Shown here piece by piece: positions 50,285 to 63,770 of a stretch of DNA of 64,000 nt; positions within the stretch are counted from its first letter, which is position 1; each line of letters opens with the position of its first letter. The notes under the pieces were generated by a model, which searched no databases, had not been told where the DNA came from, and saw nothing but the letters and a program-made list of their open reading frames with translations. Made by a program: the position numbers and the translations under genes. This DNA is from Manis javanica (Eukaryota; Chordata; Mammalia; Pholidota; Manidae): the NCBI RefSeq assembly GCF_040802235.1, contig NC_133157.1, forward strand, positions 91,622,001 through 91,686,000. Reading direction: 5' to 3'.

Positions 50285-50384
50285 GTGAACAGCATTCACC
50301 CAGAATGCCGATTTCATCTAGAAATACAGGAGGAAGAAACAAGATGTGCAGAGCTTCTAGGGCCTCAAACAGAAAATTACAAAG
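50285..50384 (+). CDS. VIPR2: VIPR2 exon 2: start of hormone-binding ectodomain
   Basis: The 100-bp exon (polypyrimidine tract then accag, donor gtaaga) encodes VNSIHPECRFHLEIQEEETR then CAELLGPQTENYK and one base of the next codon. The two Cys (residues 29 and 42 counting from the exon 1 Met) are the first of the six conserved disulfide cysteines of class B receptor ectodomains. It matches VPAC2 closely; differences from human, from memory, are conservative. The next exon, expected to encode the CSGVWDNITCW motif, is not in the window. Confidence 0.95.
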
Positions 50385-51144
50385 GTAAGAATTGGTGAGT
50401 AAGGCCATCCCAGAAATTGGTAATCAAACATGCAAAAACTCACATCTCATGACGAAAACTGATGTTTTAAGGTCACTTGCATCTTCAGGGAAAAAAGGTC
50501 CATTTCCAGTGCTTTTCAATGACTGCTGATGAAACTCATACAGCCTCTTGAGTATGGGGGTGGGAGGGGCCTTTACATAGACCTTTTAAAAAGAAAGACT
50601 TAATCCTTAACAGTAACAATTTCCATGGTTTGAGATAATAGCAACAGTTGCTAAAATACTTTCATGGGTGTTGTTATGCTTTGCAAAAGCAACTCCATTT
50701 TCTGTGGAATGTGTATTTATCTGATCTCTCGCATTTTAAATTCTTAGTTCCATTACAGATGATTCTGGTCCAGTTAGAAATGATAGAAACTTATGGGAAA
50801 TCAAACAGGAAAATGAAACATTGGTTTCCTGAAGACAAACCTATTTACAAATACAGTGAACTTTCTGATCCATTTTCTCCAGGCCAGAGAAGGAATGTTG
50901 GGGTGACACACACTCAGCCCAGACACATCCACACTTTTATAAATACAGGTCTGGGACTTCAAACACCCTGATTATAAACAGGAGCAAACCGTTTGTCCTT
51001 CAGTTTTCTTTTTCTCTATTCTGTGTCATTATTTTATCTTCTTAAAGAAAAAAATTAAAATCAGAGTATGACCATGTGTTAAAACAGTCTAGCATTCTGC
51101 AGAGGACCTCAGAGAAAAAAAACGCAGACACGGGTTCTGTTTAG

Positions 51145-51330
51145 GCCAGCATTGCCCAGAGGACATAGAATGTGAGCCACAGGGGTGTTTTTGAGTTTTC
51201 TAGTAACCACATTAAAATAAGTAAAAAGAAATATGAGAGTAATTTTAACAATGTATTTTATTTATCCAAATATATCTGAATCATTCTCATTTCAACTTGT
51301 ACTAGTATAAATGCTGATGAGAAATTTTGC
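51145..51330. repeat. MER-type DNA transposon fragment (same family as 29.0-29.4 kb)
   Basis: Contains tttctagtaaccacattaaa and aatgtattttatttatccaa, parallel to the 29-kb copy and in the same orientation. Confidence 0.55.
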
Positions 51331-54300
51331 ATTTCTTCATTCACACAACCCAGCACGCACTGTGCATGCCCTGACCACACTTCGCAGTTTGGACCCGCTG
51401 CCTCCCAGGCACTCACACTGGACTCTAGACCCAACCTAAAATAGGCATCGGGGCCCCTTCCACCCCCTCTGGAGCCTCCAGTCCTTGAACAGGGAGGTCT
51501 TGGGCTCCAGGATTCCTTCCTGCCAAATCCAGATTCATGGTTCTGTACTGCACATGCCATAGCTTCCCAATGGCCTGGTAGAACTCTGCCCAGAGAAAAG
51601 CAGGTGAGTCCAGCTCCACAAGAAACATGGGCTGAGTGTCCTGTGCAAAGCCACATGCCAACCATTAGCCTGTGACAAGGACAGATGAGACGTGGTCCTG
51701 CTATCCAGGGCCTCATGATGAGATGATGGGCGTGTTCCCTCCTGTGAGAGTCAAGAGGTTAGATTCAGCTTCCCTCGCTGAAAGAGGACAGGCAAAACTG
51801 TGAGGGTCATCTAGTTAGTGCCAGTGCCCCCGGGGCCTGTCTGCACATCCCTGCGGTCCGGCCTCGCACCCTCCTGCATGTGGAGGAGTTGGGGTGTCTG
51901 CTGTGTCCTCGGTAGGTGCCCCTCAGACTCTGTCTGAAGACTCTCAGGGATGGGACCTCTGCTCCTCACACCATATGGGACAGTCACATTGTTAGCAGGC
52001 TCTGAGGCTGTGCACAAATGACCGCCACTCACTGGTGCTAACTTGCCTCCTGGAGCATAGGGGCTAGAGCTACTTCTTCCAACATGCAAAGGGCGTTTGT
52101 AGGCTCTGCCTTCTCCTCCCTGGTCCAGATACTCCCGATTCCCGCAGCTTTCCCCAGGACACACACACAGGTCTCCTGCCAAGCTGTGGGCCTCCAGGGA
52201 CACTCCAGAAATGGGCACGGGAGGAGAATTTTACCGTTGACATTGCTGGGACGTGGTCATAATAAAACCAGACCAAACCGTAGTCAACTTACTGTTGACA
52301 AATCTCTGCAGACAATGCCCCTCTCCCTTGCACCCCTGAGCGACTGCTCCCAGCTCAACCCTCTCGTAACCGGTGTATTAGGGAAAAGCTCTTGCGATAC
52401 TGTCTTACAGCTTCGTTCTTGCCATTCCTGATCTCCTGCTTTCATCAAGAATGCTTTGGTACCAGAGAGAAAGCTGGCACAGTTCCAATGGGTGACAGGA
52501 ACACTTACCTTTTAAAAAATAGGGTATGGCCATGACCTTCCCTGGGAGGAATTCCCTCACAGTTGGTCAGGGTTGGCCAGATAGCAGACGGAACATCTGT
52601 AAGTTTGTGCCAATGACGTGCCTCATGACATACATGCCATACAGGGAGCAAGAGGACCAACTCAGGGAGGTTCGGTTCTCTGCCATTATGAAATAGGATG
52701 CTGTGACCCACAATCAGGTTTTTTTAAATATAAAAGATTCTCATTATTTGCTGGCTCACATAGATGAAATGTGTTCAGAACAATATCCTTTTAGTTTTAC
52801 TCTGTTCCAAGGGACAAGCATGACCCCTCGTCCCTGGCCAACTGTTCAACAGTGGTAAGCTGCTGCCCAGGAGGGGAGCTGCTGGCCATGTGGCTGGGCA
52901 GCGGTGGTGTAGGGCCACGGGGCCCTGGGGACCTGGGGAGAGGCAGATGCTCCTTACACCCCACTGTTCTGTGAGGAACGCAGGTGCTGAATTGCCCAGC
53001 TTCCTATTTTCAGAGAACATCAGAAATGCAAACTTTACCCAAAATATTACAATTTCTTAAATGTTTGCAACAAGTGCTTAAAAAACAACAACAAATTTCT
53101 GCAGAAGCCAGGCAGGCTGCTATCTGCAGGATGGCCAGACTCAGGCTTGTTTCCATGGTTGGAGAACAAATGCCTCCTGGTGCGAGAATGGGTCAGGACA
53201 CCTTAAATATTCAAGAGGGCTCCATTGCTGCTTATTTTTGCTGGGTTCAGAGTTTCTCAGAGCTGATCCATGTTGGCCCACATCAGACGTGGAGGTATGT
53301 AAGGACAGAGTCCCTGAAAATCGCTAAGTTCACCTCAGCATCAGCTGGAGCAGAAAGAACATAGTAGTTTTAGAGGTCATAAAACATCTGCCATGTTTGG
53401 AGTGGTGGGGAAAGATGCCACTTGGTTTTTTTACAATGACAAGTATCAGGCCTTGGACATTTTCTTACATTGAAGGCTCTTGTTATTAAAGCTCTGTAGC
53501 AAAAATACCTACATCTGACTCATCTTCCCTTCCTAACTTGCAAGAAGAGCTTGCTAACAAGGCCGGCTGCCCTTCAGGAAAAAGGCAGCATTGTGAGGTA
53601 GACAGGCCTGGCCATCTTCACCTTTCTGTAGAGGCACACTTTGTCCTCTAAATTCCTTTTCTTTTCTTTTTTACTCTTTGGAATATGCATGGCTCAAATG
53701 TCAGGGATATAAATAGTAATAAGTCACCAGAATAAGCAGCACAGATGAGGTAAGCCAGGGTGGGCTGGATGACTGCGATGCCGGACACCAACCATGTGTG
53801 TCTGCTCATGAACTTAGAAGGGCAGTGAGATAGTAAGGGTCTGTAGTTGCTACTTTAAAATTCTGTAGGATTAAGAAATTGATATGGAAGAGCACCAGAG
53901 ACAAGAAAAAGTCATTTTCAATTTTAGGGAGTTGGTAAAAACTCAACTAGGAATTATTTTTAACACATGTTGAATCTAAAACAACACACAAAACCAGACA
54001 AAAACCAATTTCAATTCTTAACCTCTTTAAAAGGATTCACTTTGTACAAAATAAAAGTTCAGTAGGTATTCAGAGCTTCATGACTTAAGACTGACTCATT
54101 GTTAAAACTAAACCTTGGCAACAGGTATATGAGGCACTCTGAGGCCACAAGTGGCTAAAAACACAGCTAAAAGGCAGCCCTGGCATGTGACCCCTATTGA
54201 CCTGTGAGTGGAAGGGAATGTCAGAGGCCCCAGGCTTTGCCCAGGTGTCCTGCCTGTGACAGATTGGATAGGAATTTGCGTGTGACTTTATATCAGTTAT

Positions 54301-54439
54301 GCCTGCATCGGAAGGGGATGTGTCCTCCATCTGGGGAAGAGCAGAGGTGGTCTCTGCATCTTTGCAGCCCCCAGATCTTACATAGTATTGGCATTTCAGA
54401 AGATATTGAGTAAACTTGTTCTGAACAAATTAATGAAAT

Positions 54440-54860
54440 TTTTCACATAAAAAATTAAGTGATATATGCACATAAAAATGCATTCAAAAACATATATAAT
54501 GAAAACTATTTCCTACTCCAGATCGCCAGGTCCCCTCTCTGAGGACAGCTACTGCCTTTCACCTACCCTCCTGGGGATCCTCAGACTGATGTGTGTCCCT
54601 CCCGTTTGTCTTGTACACATGGCAGTTAGCATGCCATCTACCCCAAAGCTCTGCTGCACTGTTTTTCTTTTTTACTTTAGCAGTGTATTTGCAGACTGGT
54701 CTGTATTGCTTTATATATTCCATTTAAGAGCTGTGTAGTATTCTGATGTGTTTTATTAGTCTATCTCAGGCTCTGATTCTCTGTGGCTTCAGGTTTCCAG
54801 GTGTTTGATCACATGGGCAGGTGGCAGTCCTTCCCAAGGAGGACTTGTGGGTCTGAGTGA
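54440..54860 (-). repeat. Old L1-type 3' UTR fragment
   Basis: Reversed old-LINE text: aaaaatgcattcaaaaacat, gaggacagctactgcctttc, gctgtgtagtattctgatgt. Confidence 0.5.
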
Positions 54861-57529
54861 GGCTTTGGGGAGTTTTCTGGGTCGAGCACGATGCCCAGCA
54901 ACTGCCTCAAAGTCCCTCAGAGCAGGGCCTCTGTTCCTGAGTCATTGTCCTGTGTCATGATCAGCTGCTCTGCTGCGGATCCCCAGACGCTGCCCTCAGC
55001 CCCACGGGAAGGCCAGCACACCTTCCTGGTCCTTACATGTCTCGCCCACACTTTGCTGTGGGTGAAATTGAATCTGTCCTGCTGTCTGCCTGGTTCTGTC
55101 AGCACGGGCATTCTGCCGCTCACTCCCTCTTCCCGGCATGTTTTATTGATCATGTTCCAGGCAAGAAGGGGCAGGGGAAATCGGGTGCTGTGTCCACCCC
55201 TGCAGGACTGAGTCAAGCCCCCAGCGGCAGCTCATTGGGGTGGGAGTGCCAGGCCCTGCATCAGAGAACAGGGTTCTTAAGGGAAACCAGAGAACGTGAA
55301 ATGTAGTGACATCAGTCTGCTGAACCAGAAGCCAACAGAGAAAAGTGCATAAGGACGTCTCTCTGCTCAGAGATAATGCAGGAAAAAGGTGGGTGGGAAA
55401 ATTACCAAGAAAATGGGTGCTTTTTGGTCATAAGCACACCCGTGACCAGTCCTCGGCTAATTTGCTGTAAGGGCTTTTGCACCGGCGCTGTTCAGGGACC
55501 TTGGTCTTGGTTTCTGTTTTGCCTTGTGTTGCCTGCTCAGCCTGGGCATGGATTCACTCCATCCCGCACACCCTATCCCCACCCTGACCGCCACCAGGCT
55601 GAGCCTCCACCATCTGCAAGCTCCTTTTGCACCTGGCGCTGCTTCTGCTGTGACAGGGACACACCCCTGCTTGTATTTTGGGCACAGGTCCGCTTCAGCC
55701 TCCTGGCCAAATGCTTCTGCTGGAGGGTCCCTTCCTGTGGAGCCCAGACGTGCAAACCTAGGTGCCCTGAGCAGAAAGAAGGTACCGTGAGGTGCATCTG
55801 TGGGTGACGTGCGGTGCCAGGACAGGGGTGAGCATGGCTGCACAGCAGATGCTGGAACCCCTGAGCCTGACGCTGGGAAGGTGACAATCAGCACCTCATC
55901 CAGGTGCAGAAACGTGAGAGGATGTTCCAGATTCCCATCCCAGCTGGGGGCGGGAGCCTAGGTCCCTGGACTCCTGGCCAAATGCTCTTTTTAGAAAACC
56001 ATGTTTGGTGTCTTGAACAAAGAGGTGGGCTTTAGAACAGGGTGTTCTTCCTCTCTGATGTCGGCTTCAGAGGCAGGGGGTTCCTTTGAACACCCCACAT
56101 CTGGCAAGATCCTATCTTACCTCTCGCATACTCGCTTTAAATGTGCACATTCAGTTTATGATCTTTCATGAAGGATTTCCACTAGTTACTATGAGCCTGG
56201 TGAAGTCAGCATTTCCTTTCTGTGAACTGCAGGCTCTGTGAGTCTCGGCCGGTCTTGATTGGAGGGCCTTCCTTGTACCCTGGCCACGGCCTCTGTCCCC
56301 ACACTGCTGAGGAGACCCACACAGTTCTCTGCCTTCTGTGGATAAGTAAGGACCCTTTGGGGCAGTTTACCTGCAAGTGGGGAGCAGGCATTTCAGGACA
56401 CAAAGTCCACGGTCCTGAGCATCCAGATGTCTGCACCCACTTTAAGCTTCATACCTACCGTGAGCTGCAGTGGCTGAGCACCCGCAGCCCAGGAACTGGC
56501 CCTTCAAAGACCCCTCCCTCCCATCCAGGGAAGGATTAATGCAGCTTCTCAGACATTGGTGGCTTAGTCACAGCTTCTCCTTCCCTGTGGAGGAGGACAG
56601 CAGCCTAACAAGCGACCCAGGCCTCCGGGCCCCACTACTTGGCCCCAGTGACACAAAGAACATTCTTCCTGCAAGCTCTGATACTCTGCCCCTCGGGACC
56701 CTGTGCCAAGTGCCCTCCATCACGGCGATCCGCGGGAGGTGATCTTGTCCAAAACCTGCCGTGCAGTTCAGAGGAGGGAGGGCCTATTTCCACCAGGCTG
56801 CTGATTCATCAGGAGATGGGAGGTTCCAGTTTAGATGTGCAGGAGCTTGGGAGAGTGAGCAGCAGGTACACCAAGCAACCTCAGCCCATCCCAGGTAACA
56901 GGGCAGGGCGGGAATCCAGGCCCAGGTGAGTGGTTTGGGGAGGAGAGTAGGGTGGGCCCACATTCCGGGACTGAGAACAGGAAGCCCCAGGAATTCCAAG
57001 ATGTCGGGTGTCTCGGGAAGGTTCATGGAGCAAACACTTCTGAGAGGAAGTGGAGCTGAATGAAGGCAACCCTGTATGGAGAAGGAATAGTGCCCAGCTG
57101 GGGGTTAGGGGTGCCCACTGCAGAAGGTGCCAGAAAGAGAGGCTTGGACAGATGGTGGAGCCAGCAGCACCGCCAAAGAAGGTGACATCTGAGGGTCCCA
57201 GGCTGGCCAAGCAGGATCTTCTCTGCAGAAAGGCAGGAGCCAGTGCTGAGCACCTGAAGGAGTACCCCAAGGTGGCGATCACAAGCCTGCTGACACAGGA
57301 GGAAAAGCCGGTGGAGCGAGAGTGAAGGGGCCCCCATGGGGACAATGGTTTTGGCAGAAGTTCCTGCAGTGGGAGGAAGGGTGGTCCAGGGCTGACTGAG
57401 GGCCCTGGAGGAAGAGGAGGGAGGTGAGAGATAGGGTGAGGACATAGAGGACTGTGTGCACAGGGGCGGGGGCACAAGGACCCATGGGTGACTCTGTTCC
57501 TCAATTGTGGCCCAAGGTACTGACTTGAG

Positions 57530-57625
57530 ACTGAACTGGTGTGGCACAGCAGTCAAGACATTTGAAGGGGCAGCACCAAGAGATGTAATAAAACTCTGCA
57601 GGTAGAAAGCATGTGGTATGTTAGA
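57530..57625 (-). repeat. Copy A of an unidentified interspersed repeat
   Basis: The minus strand reads acatgctttctacctgcaga, then an 80-bp stretch including cttggtgctgccccttcaaa and tgtcttgact, nearly identical to 63,682-63,770 on the plus strand. The family was not recognised. Confidence 0.6.
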
Positions 57626-59324
57626 CAACCCCCTCATCTGCAGACCTTGGGTACAGCTGTGTCCTACCCACCTGGGGGGGTGTCAGGCAGAGCTGTGGAT
57701 GCCCTGGGCACTCTTGGCTGTGCGTCTGCTGGGCCATGTGCAATTGGTAATGCTCATCCCAACACGGGCACAGAAGTGTCCTGGAGCAATCCTGGGAAGT
57801 CACCCAGGTCCTGCTCATAAATCCATGGGAGATTATCCTGGGGATAACATGGCAGGCTTCCCCGTGCTCTGGCCTCGGAGCTCACAGGCAACAACAACGT
57901 CCCCAGTCATCAAGGCACTGGAAGAAAGCTTTTGAGAATTTTTAATGTTTAGGGAAAGAGTGGCTGTTTATAAAAGGCAGTGACAGCAGTCATCTCAGGG
58001 CAAAAGCATTTGTGCTCAGCATGTGTTTATGAACTCAAATGGGCCCCCGGGGGCCCTGCTGTCTGTGCAGCTGTTTGAGGAGGAGAAAGGCATGAATGCT
58101 CTGCCTTTGAGAACTGGGGCAGCCAGTGGCTCAGCAGTGCTGCCCAGGGCCCCACGCAGGTGCCAGACTCTCAGGCTCAAATCGGAGGCCATTTGGTGTT
58201 TGGGGGTTATTGGGTTCAGAATATCTCTTCAATGTACAGGTTTGCCCTGGATCTCTATGTTTCTCTGGAAACTACCTTTGCTTGGCTAACGGCTTCAGTT
58301 AATTCTGGGTGAGTCTTACTTTAGTGTCATTCAAGTCCCAGTATGACTCCCACCCATGGAATCTGCCTCAACTGCTGCCCCAAAAATAAAACTTTCAGAT
58401 TCAAAATTCCAGAGTGATCCCACTTCAAAGCACCAACCCATGGCCATGGCAGAGCAGAGGCATGCCCAGCCCTCGGGGGTGCCACCTCCAGGCTGTGGAG
58501 GGCTGAATTGTAGCTCCCTTCTCAGAATACTGGGGCATCCCAGCACCGTCTAGAAGCAAGTTCCCTGTAATAGCTTCCTTATCGTGCTCTGACGCGTGTG
58601 GACTCCTCCCTCTGCTGGGCTTGGGTTTCTTCCAGTGTCTTGTACAGGGCACCCAAGGATGCCTGTCCTGGGGCCTCTGCACAGCCACTACCCAGGGCTC
58701 AAAAACTTGACTGTGTATGGACTCGCCTGCGGGTGTGTGTGGATGCCTGGTCGTGTGTTCTCCTCTGCTTGGCTCTGCTGGTGGGAGGAACTCTTGCTTG
58801 AGGCCCTCCTTGCCCGCCAGCCCATTGACAGCAGGGCCTTGGGTTGGTGACCTTGTTGAGGGATGAATGCTTGCTCCTGACGCTGGAGGGCCTGGCTACA
58901 TCTTATCTGGAAGCTGTCAGATTGTGAAATAAGTGCAGCTGCTGGTAGGAAACAAACCAATTTGCTTTTCTTCGTCACTGTCTCCAGGTGGTGGGGCTGT
59001 GGTCACACCCTGACTGGTTCCATTAAACTGCCTTTGAATCATTCCTTCAGCTCCTGAGTGCAGCTGCGGCATGTGGCCGCCTCACCCACATGATCCCAGA
59101 GAAGCACAGTCCAGGGCTCCCGGCTCTGACAGGGCCTGGCTCTGGGCCTTTCCCCTGAGAAGGCGACCCTTCTCTCTGCCTCACCAATAGCTATTTGCCA
59201 GTGAGATGAGCTACATCCTTGAACCCACTAAGCTGGGCTGGGTGCCCAAGGCCATGGCAAAAGGCTTCAGTTAGGAATGATGACAATAGCTATTGGTTAC
59301 AAATGACATAAAGACACATGCTTA

Positions 59325-60932
59325 ATATGGAACCATAAAAGACCCTGAATAGCCAAAGCAATTCTGAAAAGGAAGAATAAATCTGGGGGAATTACATTCC
59401 CTGACTTCAAGCTCTACTACAAGGCCACAGTAATCAAGACGATTTGGTACTGGCACAAGAACAGACCCATAGACCAATGGAACAGACTAGAGAGCCCAGA
59501 TATAAACCCAACCATATATGGTCAATTAATATATGATAAAGGAGCCATGGATATACAATGGGAAAATGACAGCCTCTTCAACAGCTGGTGTTGGCAAAAC
59601 TGGACAACTACATGCAAGAGAATGAAACTGGATCACTGTCTAACTCCATACACAAAAGTAAACTCAAAGTAGATCAAGGACCTGAATGTAAGTCATGAAA
59701 CCATAAAACTCTTAGAAGAAAACATAGGCAAAAATCTCTTGAATATAAACACGAGCAACTTTTTCCTGAACATATCTCCTCAGGCAAGGGAAATAAAATA
59801 AAAAATGAACCTATGGGACTACATCATGCTAAAAAGCTTCTGTACAGCAAAGGACACCATCAGCAGAACAAGAAGGGAGAATATATTTGTAAATGACATA
59901 TCTGACAAGGGGTTAACATCACAAATATATAAAAAACTCACATGCCTCAACACCCAAAAAGTAAATGACCCTATTAAAAAATGGGCAGAGGACATGAACA
60001 GACACTTCTACAAAGAAGAAATTCAGATGGCCAACAGGCACATGAAAAGATGCTCCACATCACTAATTATCAGGGAAATGCAAATTAAAACCACAATGAG
60101 ATATCACCTCACACCAGTTAGGATGGCCAACATAGAAAAGACAAGGAACAACAAATGCTGGTGAGGATGCAGAGAAAGGGGAACCCTCCTACACTGCTGG
60201 TGAGAATGTAAACTAGTTCAACCATTGTGGAAAGCAGTATGGAGGTTCCCCAAAAAACTCAAAATAGAAATACCACTTGACCCAGGAATTCCACTCCTAG
60301 AAATTTACCCTAAGAATGCAGGATCCCAGTTTCAAAAAGACATATGCACCCCTATGTTTATCACAGCACTATTTACAATAGCCAAGAAATGGAAGCGACC
60401 TAAGTGTCCATCAGTAGATGAATGGATAATGAAAAGGTGGTACATATACCCAATGGAATATTATTGAGCCATAAGAAGAAACAAATCCTACCATTTGCAA
60501 CAACACGGAGGGAGCTAGAGGGTATTATGCTCAATGAAATAAGCCAGGTGGAGAAAGACAAGTACCAAATGATTTCACTCATTTGTGGAATATAAGAACA
60601 AAGCAAAAACTGAAGGAACAAAACAGCAGCAGACTCACGGAACCCAAGAATGGACTAACAGTTACCAAAGGGAAAGGGACTGAGGAGGGTGGGTGGGAAG
60701 GGAGGGATAAGGGGGAAAAATGGGCATTATGATTAGCAGACATAATGTAGGGGGGGCATTGGGAAGGGTGTACAACACAGAGAAGACAAGTAGTGATTCT
60801 ACAGCATCTTGCTACACTGATGGACAGTGACTGTAATGGGGTATGTGGTGGGGACTTGATAATGGGGGAATCTAGTAAGCACAAGTTGCTCATGTGATTG
60901 TATATTAATGATACCAAAAAAAAAAAAAAACA
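59325..60932 (+). mobile_element. Young sense-oriented L1, 5'-truncated
   Basis: Forward ORF2 C-terminal part and 3' UTR ending in a poly(A) of about 15 at 60,916-60,930. It covers about the same L1 segment as the antisense copy at 48.4-50.1 kb and is visibly very similar. A short candidate target-site repeat CATGCTTA occurs at 59,317-59,324 and 60,960-60,967. ORF2 is interrupted. Confidence 0.88.
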
Positions 60933-61149
60933 AATACCCAAAACAACAACAACAAAATGCATGCTTAGAACAGCAGAAAGAGAGACCCCTTCATTTAGTA
61001 AAACATGGACGAGGAGGGGAGGCAGGTTGAGAGGACTGTCCAGGGAGGGTTTCTTTTTAGAAAGCATCCTTAGAATGCTGCAGAGCAGAGGGAGATCCCC
61101 CCAACCCAGCAAGAGGACTTTCAGGATCGAGTCCCAGGAGGCACAGGTG

Positions 61150-62150
61150 TGAGAGGTGGCCACAGCCAAGTTCGTCACTGTCCCCTGCAAGGAGCTGGCC
61201 TGTGGGGCTGTGGGGTGGGGTGGGGGTGGGGGTGGGGGGAGACAGCCCTTCTCACTGCAAAGGACATGGGAGCCTGGGCCAGGACCTCTGAGGATGGCCC
61301 AGCCTCCTCCGGCCAGAGAGCACCCACGGCGGGGCTGTTCAGCAGGTCCCACGGCCAGCCTGCCCTCTCCACCCCGCTACCGCCACCAGCCCTGAGGCCG
61401 CCCAAGTGCAGCGAGACCTGGTAAGTGAGGGAGACTCTGTCGCGGGAAGGTCGGAGCTGGGCGCTGCCTACCGCCGGCTAGGGAACAGGTGCTCAGGTGG
61501 CAGCCAGCATCAGGTCGCGAGTCCCCAGGACAGCACGCCCGTATCTGGCCAGGCCACCCGTGGACGCTCGTGGCTCCACGCCGGCAGTGAGCAGAGAACC
61601 CAAACGGTGGCTCTCCCAGCTCCTCCTCAGGTTAAAGAAGTGGGTGAGCAGCCATGCTTGCTCGCGAAGGGCTGGCACTTGGCGAGCCCTGCATGGGCCA
61701 CGGAGCCAACCGGGGTGGCGCCTCCGCGCTTGCCCTCCTCGACCGGCTGCCGCACAGTGACAGGCGGAAGCCGCGAGGGCCCCTCCTGCCGTCGCCGTCC
61801 CGGGGCCAAAGCCTGTCTCCACTCGCCTCTCTCAGCTTCAGCTCAGCTCCTGGAAACGTGTAAATTGGAGTCTAGCAAGGGTTCCGGCACAGCCCAGCAC
61901 CTGACAGTCCCCCCATGGACTTCATCCCAGGATTCTGGCCGCAGTCACGGGGGCAGAAGTAGCAGGAGGCAGAGCTCACCGCCCGCGGGGACCGCGGCTG
62001 GGGGGTGTCCGACCGCCAGCTCAGGTGACCGGGGCTGTCCCGCTAGCCCGCGGGGAGGCATCTGTGCCTGCGTGCAGGGGTGCTCAGTGACCAGAGCAGC
62101 TCTGGCCGCCATCCTGCAGGCCCCCTGGGCCCCCACAGCATCTGCTTGTG
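61150..62150. promoter_or_regulatory. CpG-rich patch in VIPR2 intron 2
   Basis: About 1 kb enriched in CpG compared with its surroundings (for example caggtcgcgagtccccagga and gcccgcggggaccgcggctg). It begins with a G-run tract at 61,205-61,240 (ggggtggggtgggggtgggg). It could be an intronic or alternative promoter. No exon was recognised. Confidence 0.45.
61205..61241 (+). repeat. G-run tract, G-quadruplex-type
   Basis: Consecutive runs of four to six G separated by single T (ggggtgggggtgggggtggg), fully meeting the G-quadruplex pattern. Confidence 0.8.
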
Positions 62151-63679
62151 GAGGACTTAAACTTGAGCTTTTGGTTGGAGGCAGTTCTTCGTCATGTTTG
62201 CTCTTTAACGTAGAGGGAGGTACACAGTCAGCTGCTCCTGGCCTGACGCCTCAGTTTTCTTTCTTTTCTCACTCCCCTGTTCCTGCAGCCTACTTCCCCA
62301 CACTCCGTCAGGAGCAAGGTGACTGCTGAGGTCTCCCTGAGGCCGGTCCTCAAGCCCTCTCCTCCGAAGCAGGCCACTGTAACTGACCCCACCCCTGTCA
62401 CTGCTGCTTCCTGGCACATACTTTTCATGGGGAGCAGCCAAGTTGTCAGGCCCCCCCAGGGTCTCCTAAGCTGTCCCCCCACTGGGCTGTCTCTCTCTGT
62501 GAGTTGATATTTGAAGGGGTCTGGATTTCTCTCCAGTAGAAACTGGGCGGTTGGAGCATGGTCACTGCCCGCGGTGCACCAGGAACCTCGCGTGGAGTGG
62601 GCAGTATCTGTATGCGGCGTGGTCAAAGCCTCACCTGAAACACAAGCCCTGCACTTGCTGTAAGTGCTCACAGAACCATTGCTGTCCACACAGAGATGTT
62701 TCCATCACACGTGATGCCTGAGGAAGAGCTGGTACTCAGACACATGCTTTGGCTCCGTGTGCAGTGCTTTCACCCTAAAATATCTAACACGAAAGACTGA
62801 AAGGTGGAGAATATCCATTCAGGTGTGCGAGCTCAGGATCAATAACAGGTCTTGTGGGGCCAGAGGGGGCCACAGGGCAGTAGCGCCTTCTAGACAACAA
62901 ATAAGAAGTGGGCCCAGTCCTGGTCCTGCCCTGGTTCCGGGGCCTCACCACGGAGGACAAAGGTTGGGGCAGTGGGATGAAGCCCAGAAATTGTAAAAGC
63001 TCTTTCCTAGATACAGGGTAACAAGGAAGTAGGGAGATTCATTTGCAGTTTTCTTGAAAATTGATGTTTGTGTTACGTGATTATAAGAAAATAAGTCCAG
63101 AACTCAAAACAACACATGTACCGTCCTCAGTGAGAGTTATGACTCACCTGAGGACAATTTGGAGAGAAAATCGGTTCTTTGGATACATGGGGAGTGCTTT
63201 CCCTTTAATTAGAGTAGATTCCTCTGATTGTGAGACACCCTCTGGCGAGATGACCCCCATTCCCTCTGAGCCACAGCCCCTCCCTCAGTGCCCATATTTC
63301 CAGGGTATCAATTGAAGCGTGTTCTAACCTCAGCCTTTCCTGGACTCTGTTCCAGTGTCCAATGAATATTTTCCTGAACGTGCTGTGAAATTTGAAAAAT
63401 GTCTGCTGGCCGCATCGTATGGAGGTCCTTAGTCTACAGCATTGACTTCAGGACACCAAACTATCTTTCAAAGAAGCACCTAGGGGGCCACCACCAGCTC
63501 CTGTATTTTCTTTGAGCCTCGCCCTGGTCTAGGCCACCGGTGGGTCCTGTCCCACTGGGCGGCAGAACATGGACACAGGTGCCTTGGTGCACAGAGCCCT
63601 TTCCACAGGGGAGCATCACCTTCCCCCAGCTTCTCACCTTCTGCAGGCTTAGCTGGGTTCCCTGCTTGGCCTGGTTACC

Positions 63680-63770
63680 TAACACAGCACATGCTTTCTA
63701 CCCGCAGAGTTTTACTGACATCTCTTGGTGCTGCCCCTTCAAATGTCTTGACTGTCATTTTGGAATTTGG
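63680..63770 (+). repeat. Copy B of the unidentified interspersed repeat
   Basis: Inverted relative to the copy at 57.5-57.6 kb. It shares acatgctttctacc, gcagagtttta and a longer stretch ending tgtcttgact, with few differences. Confidence 0.6.

Noticed and set aside
57023..57637. Minus-strand ORFs of 204 and 207 codons
   Set aside because: Two overlapping frames both open, low-complexity Pro/Ser/Leu content and a repeat at one end; not protein-like.
61406..62329. 307-codon plus-strand ORF
   Set aside because: GC-driven open frame with no recognisable domain, splice support or family match.
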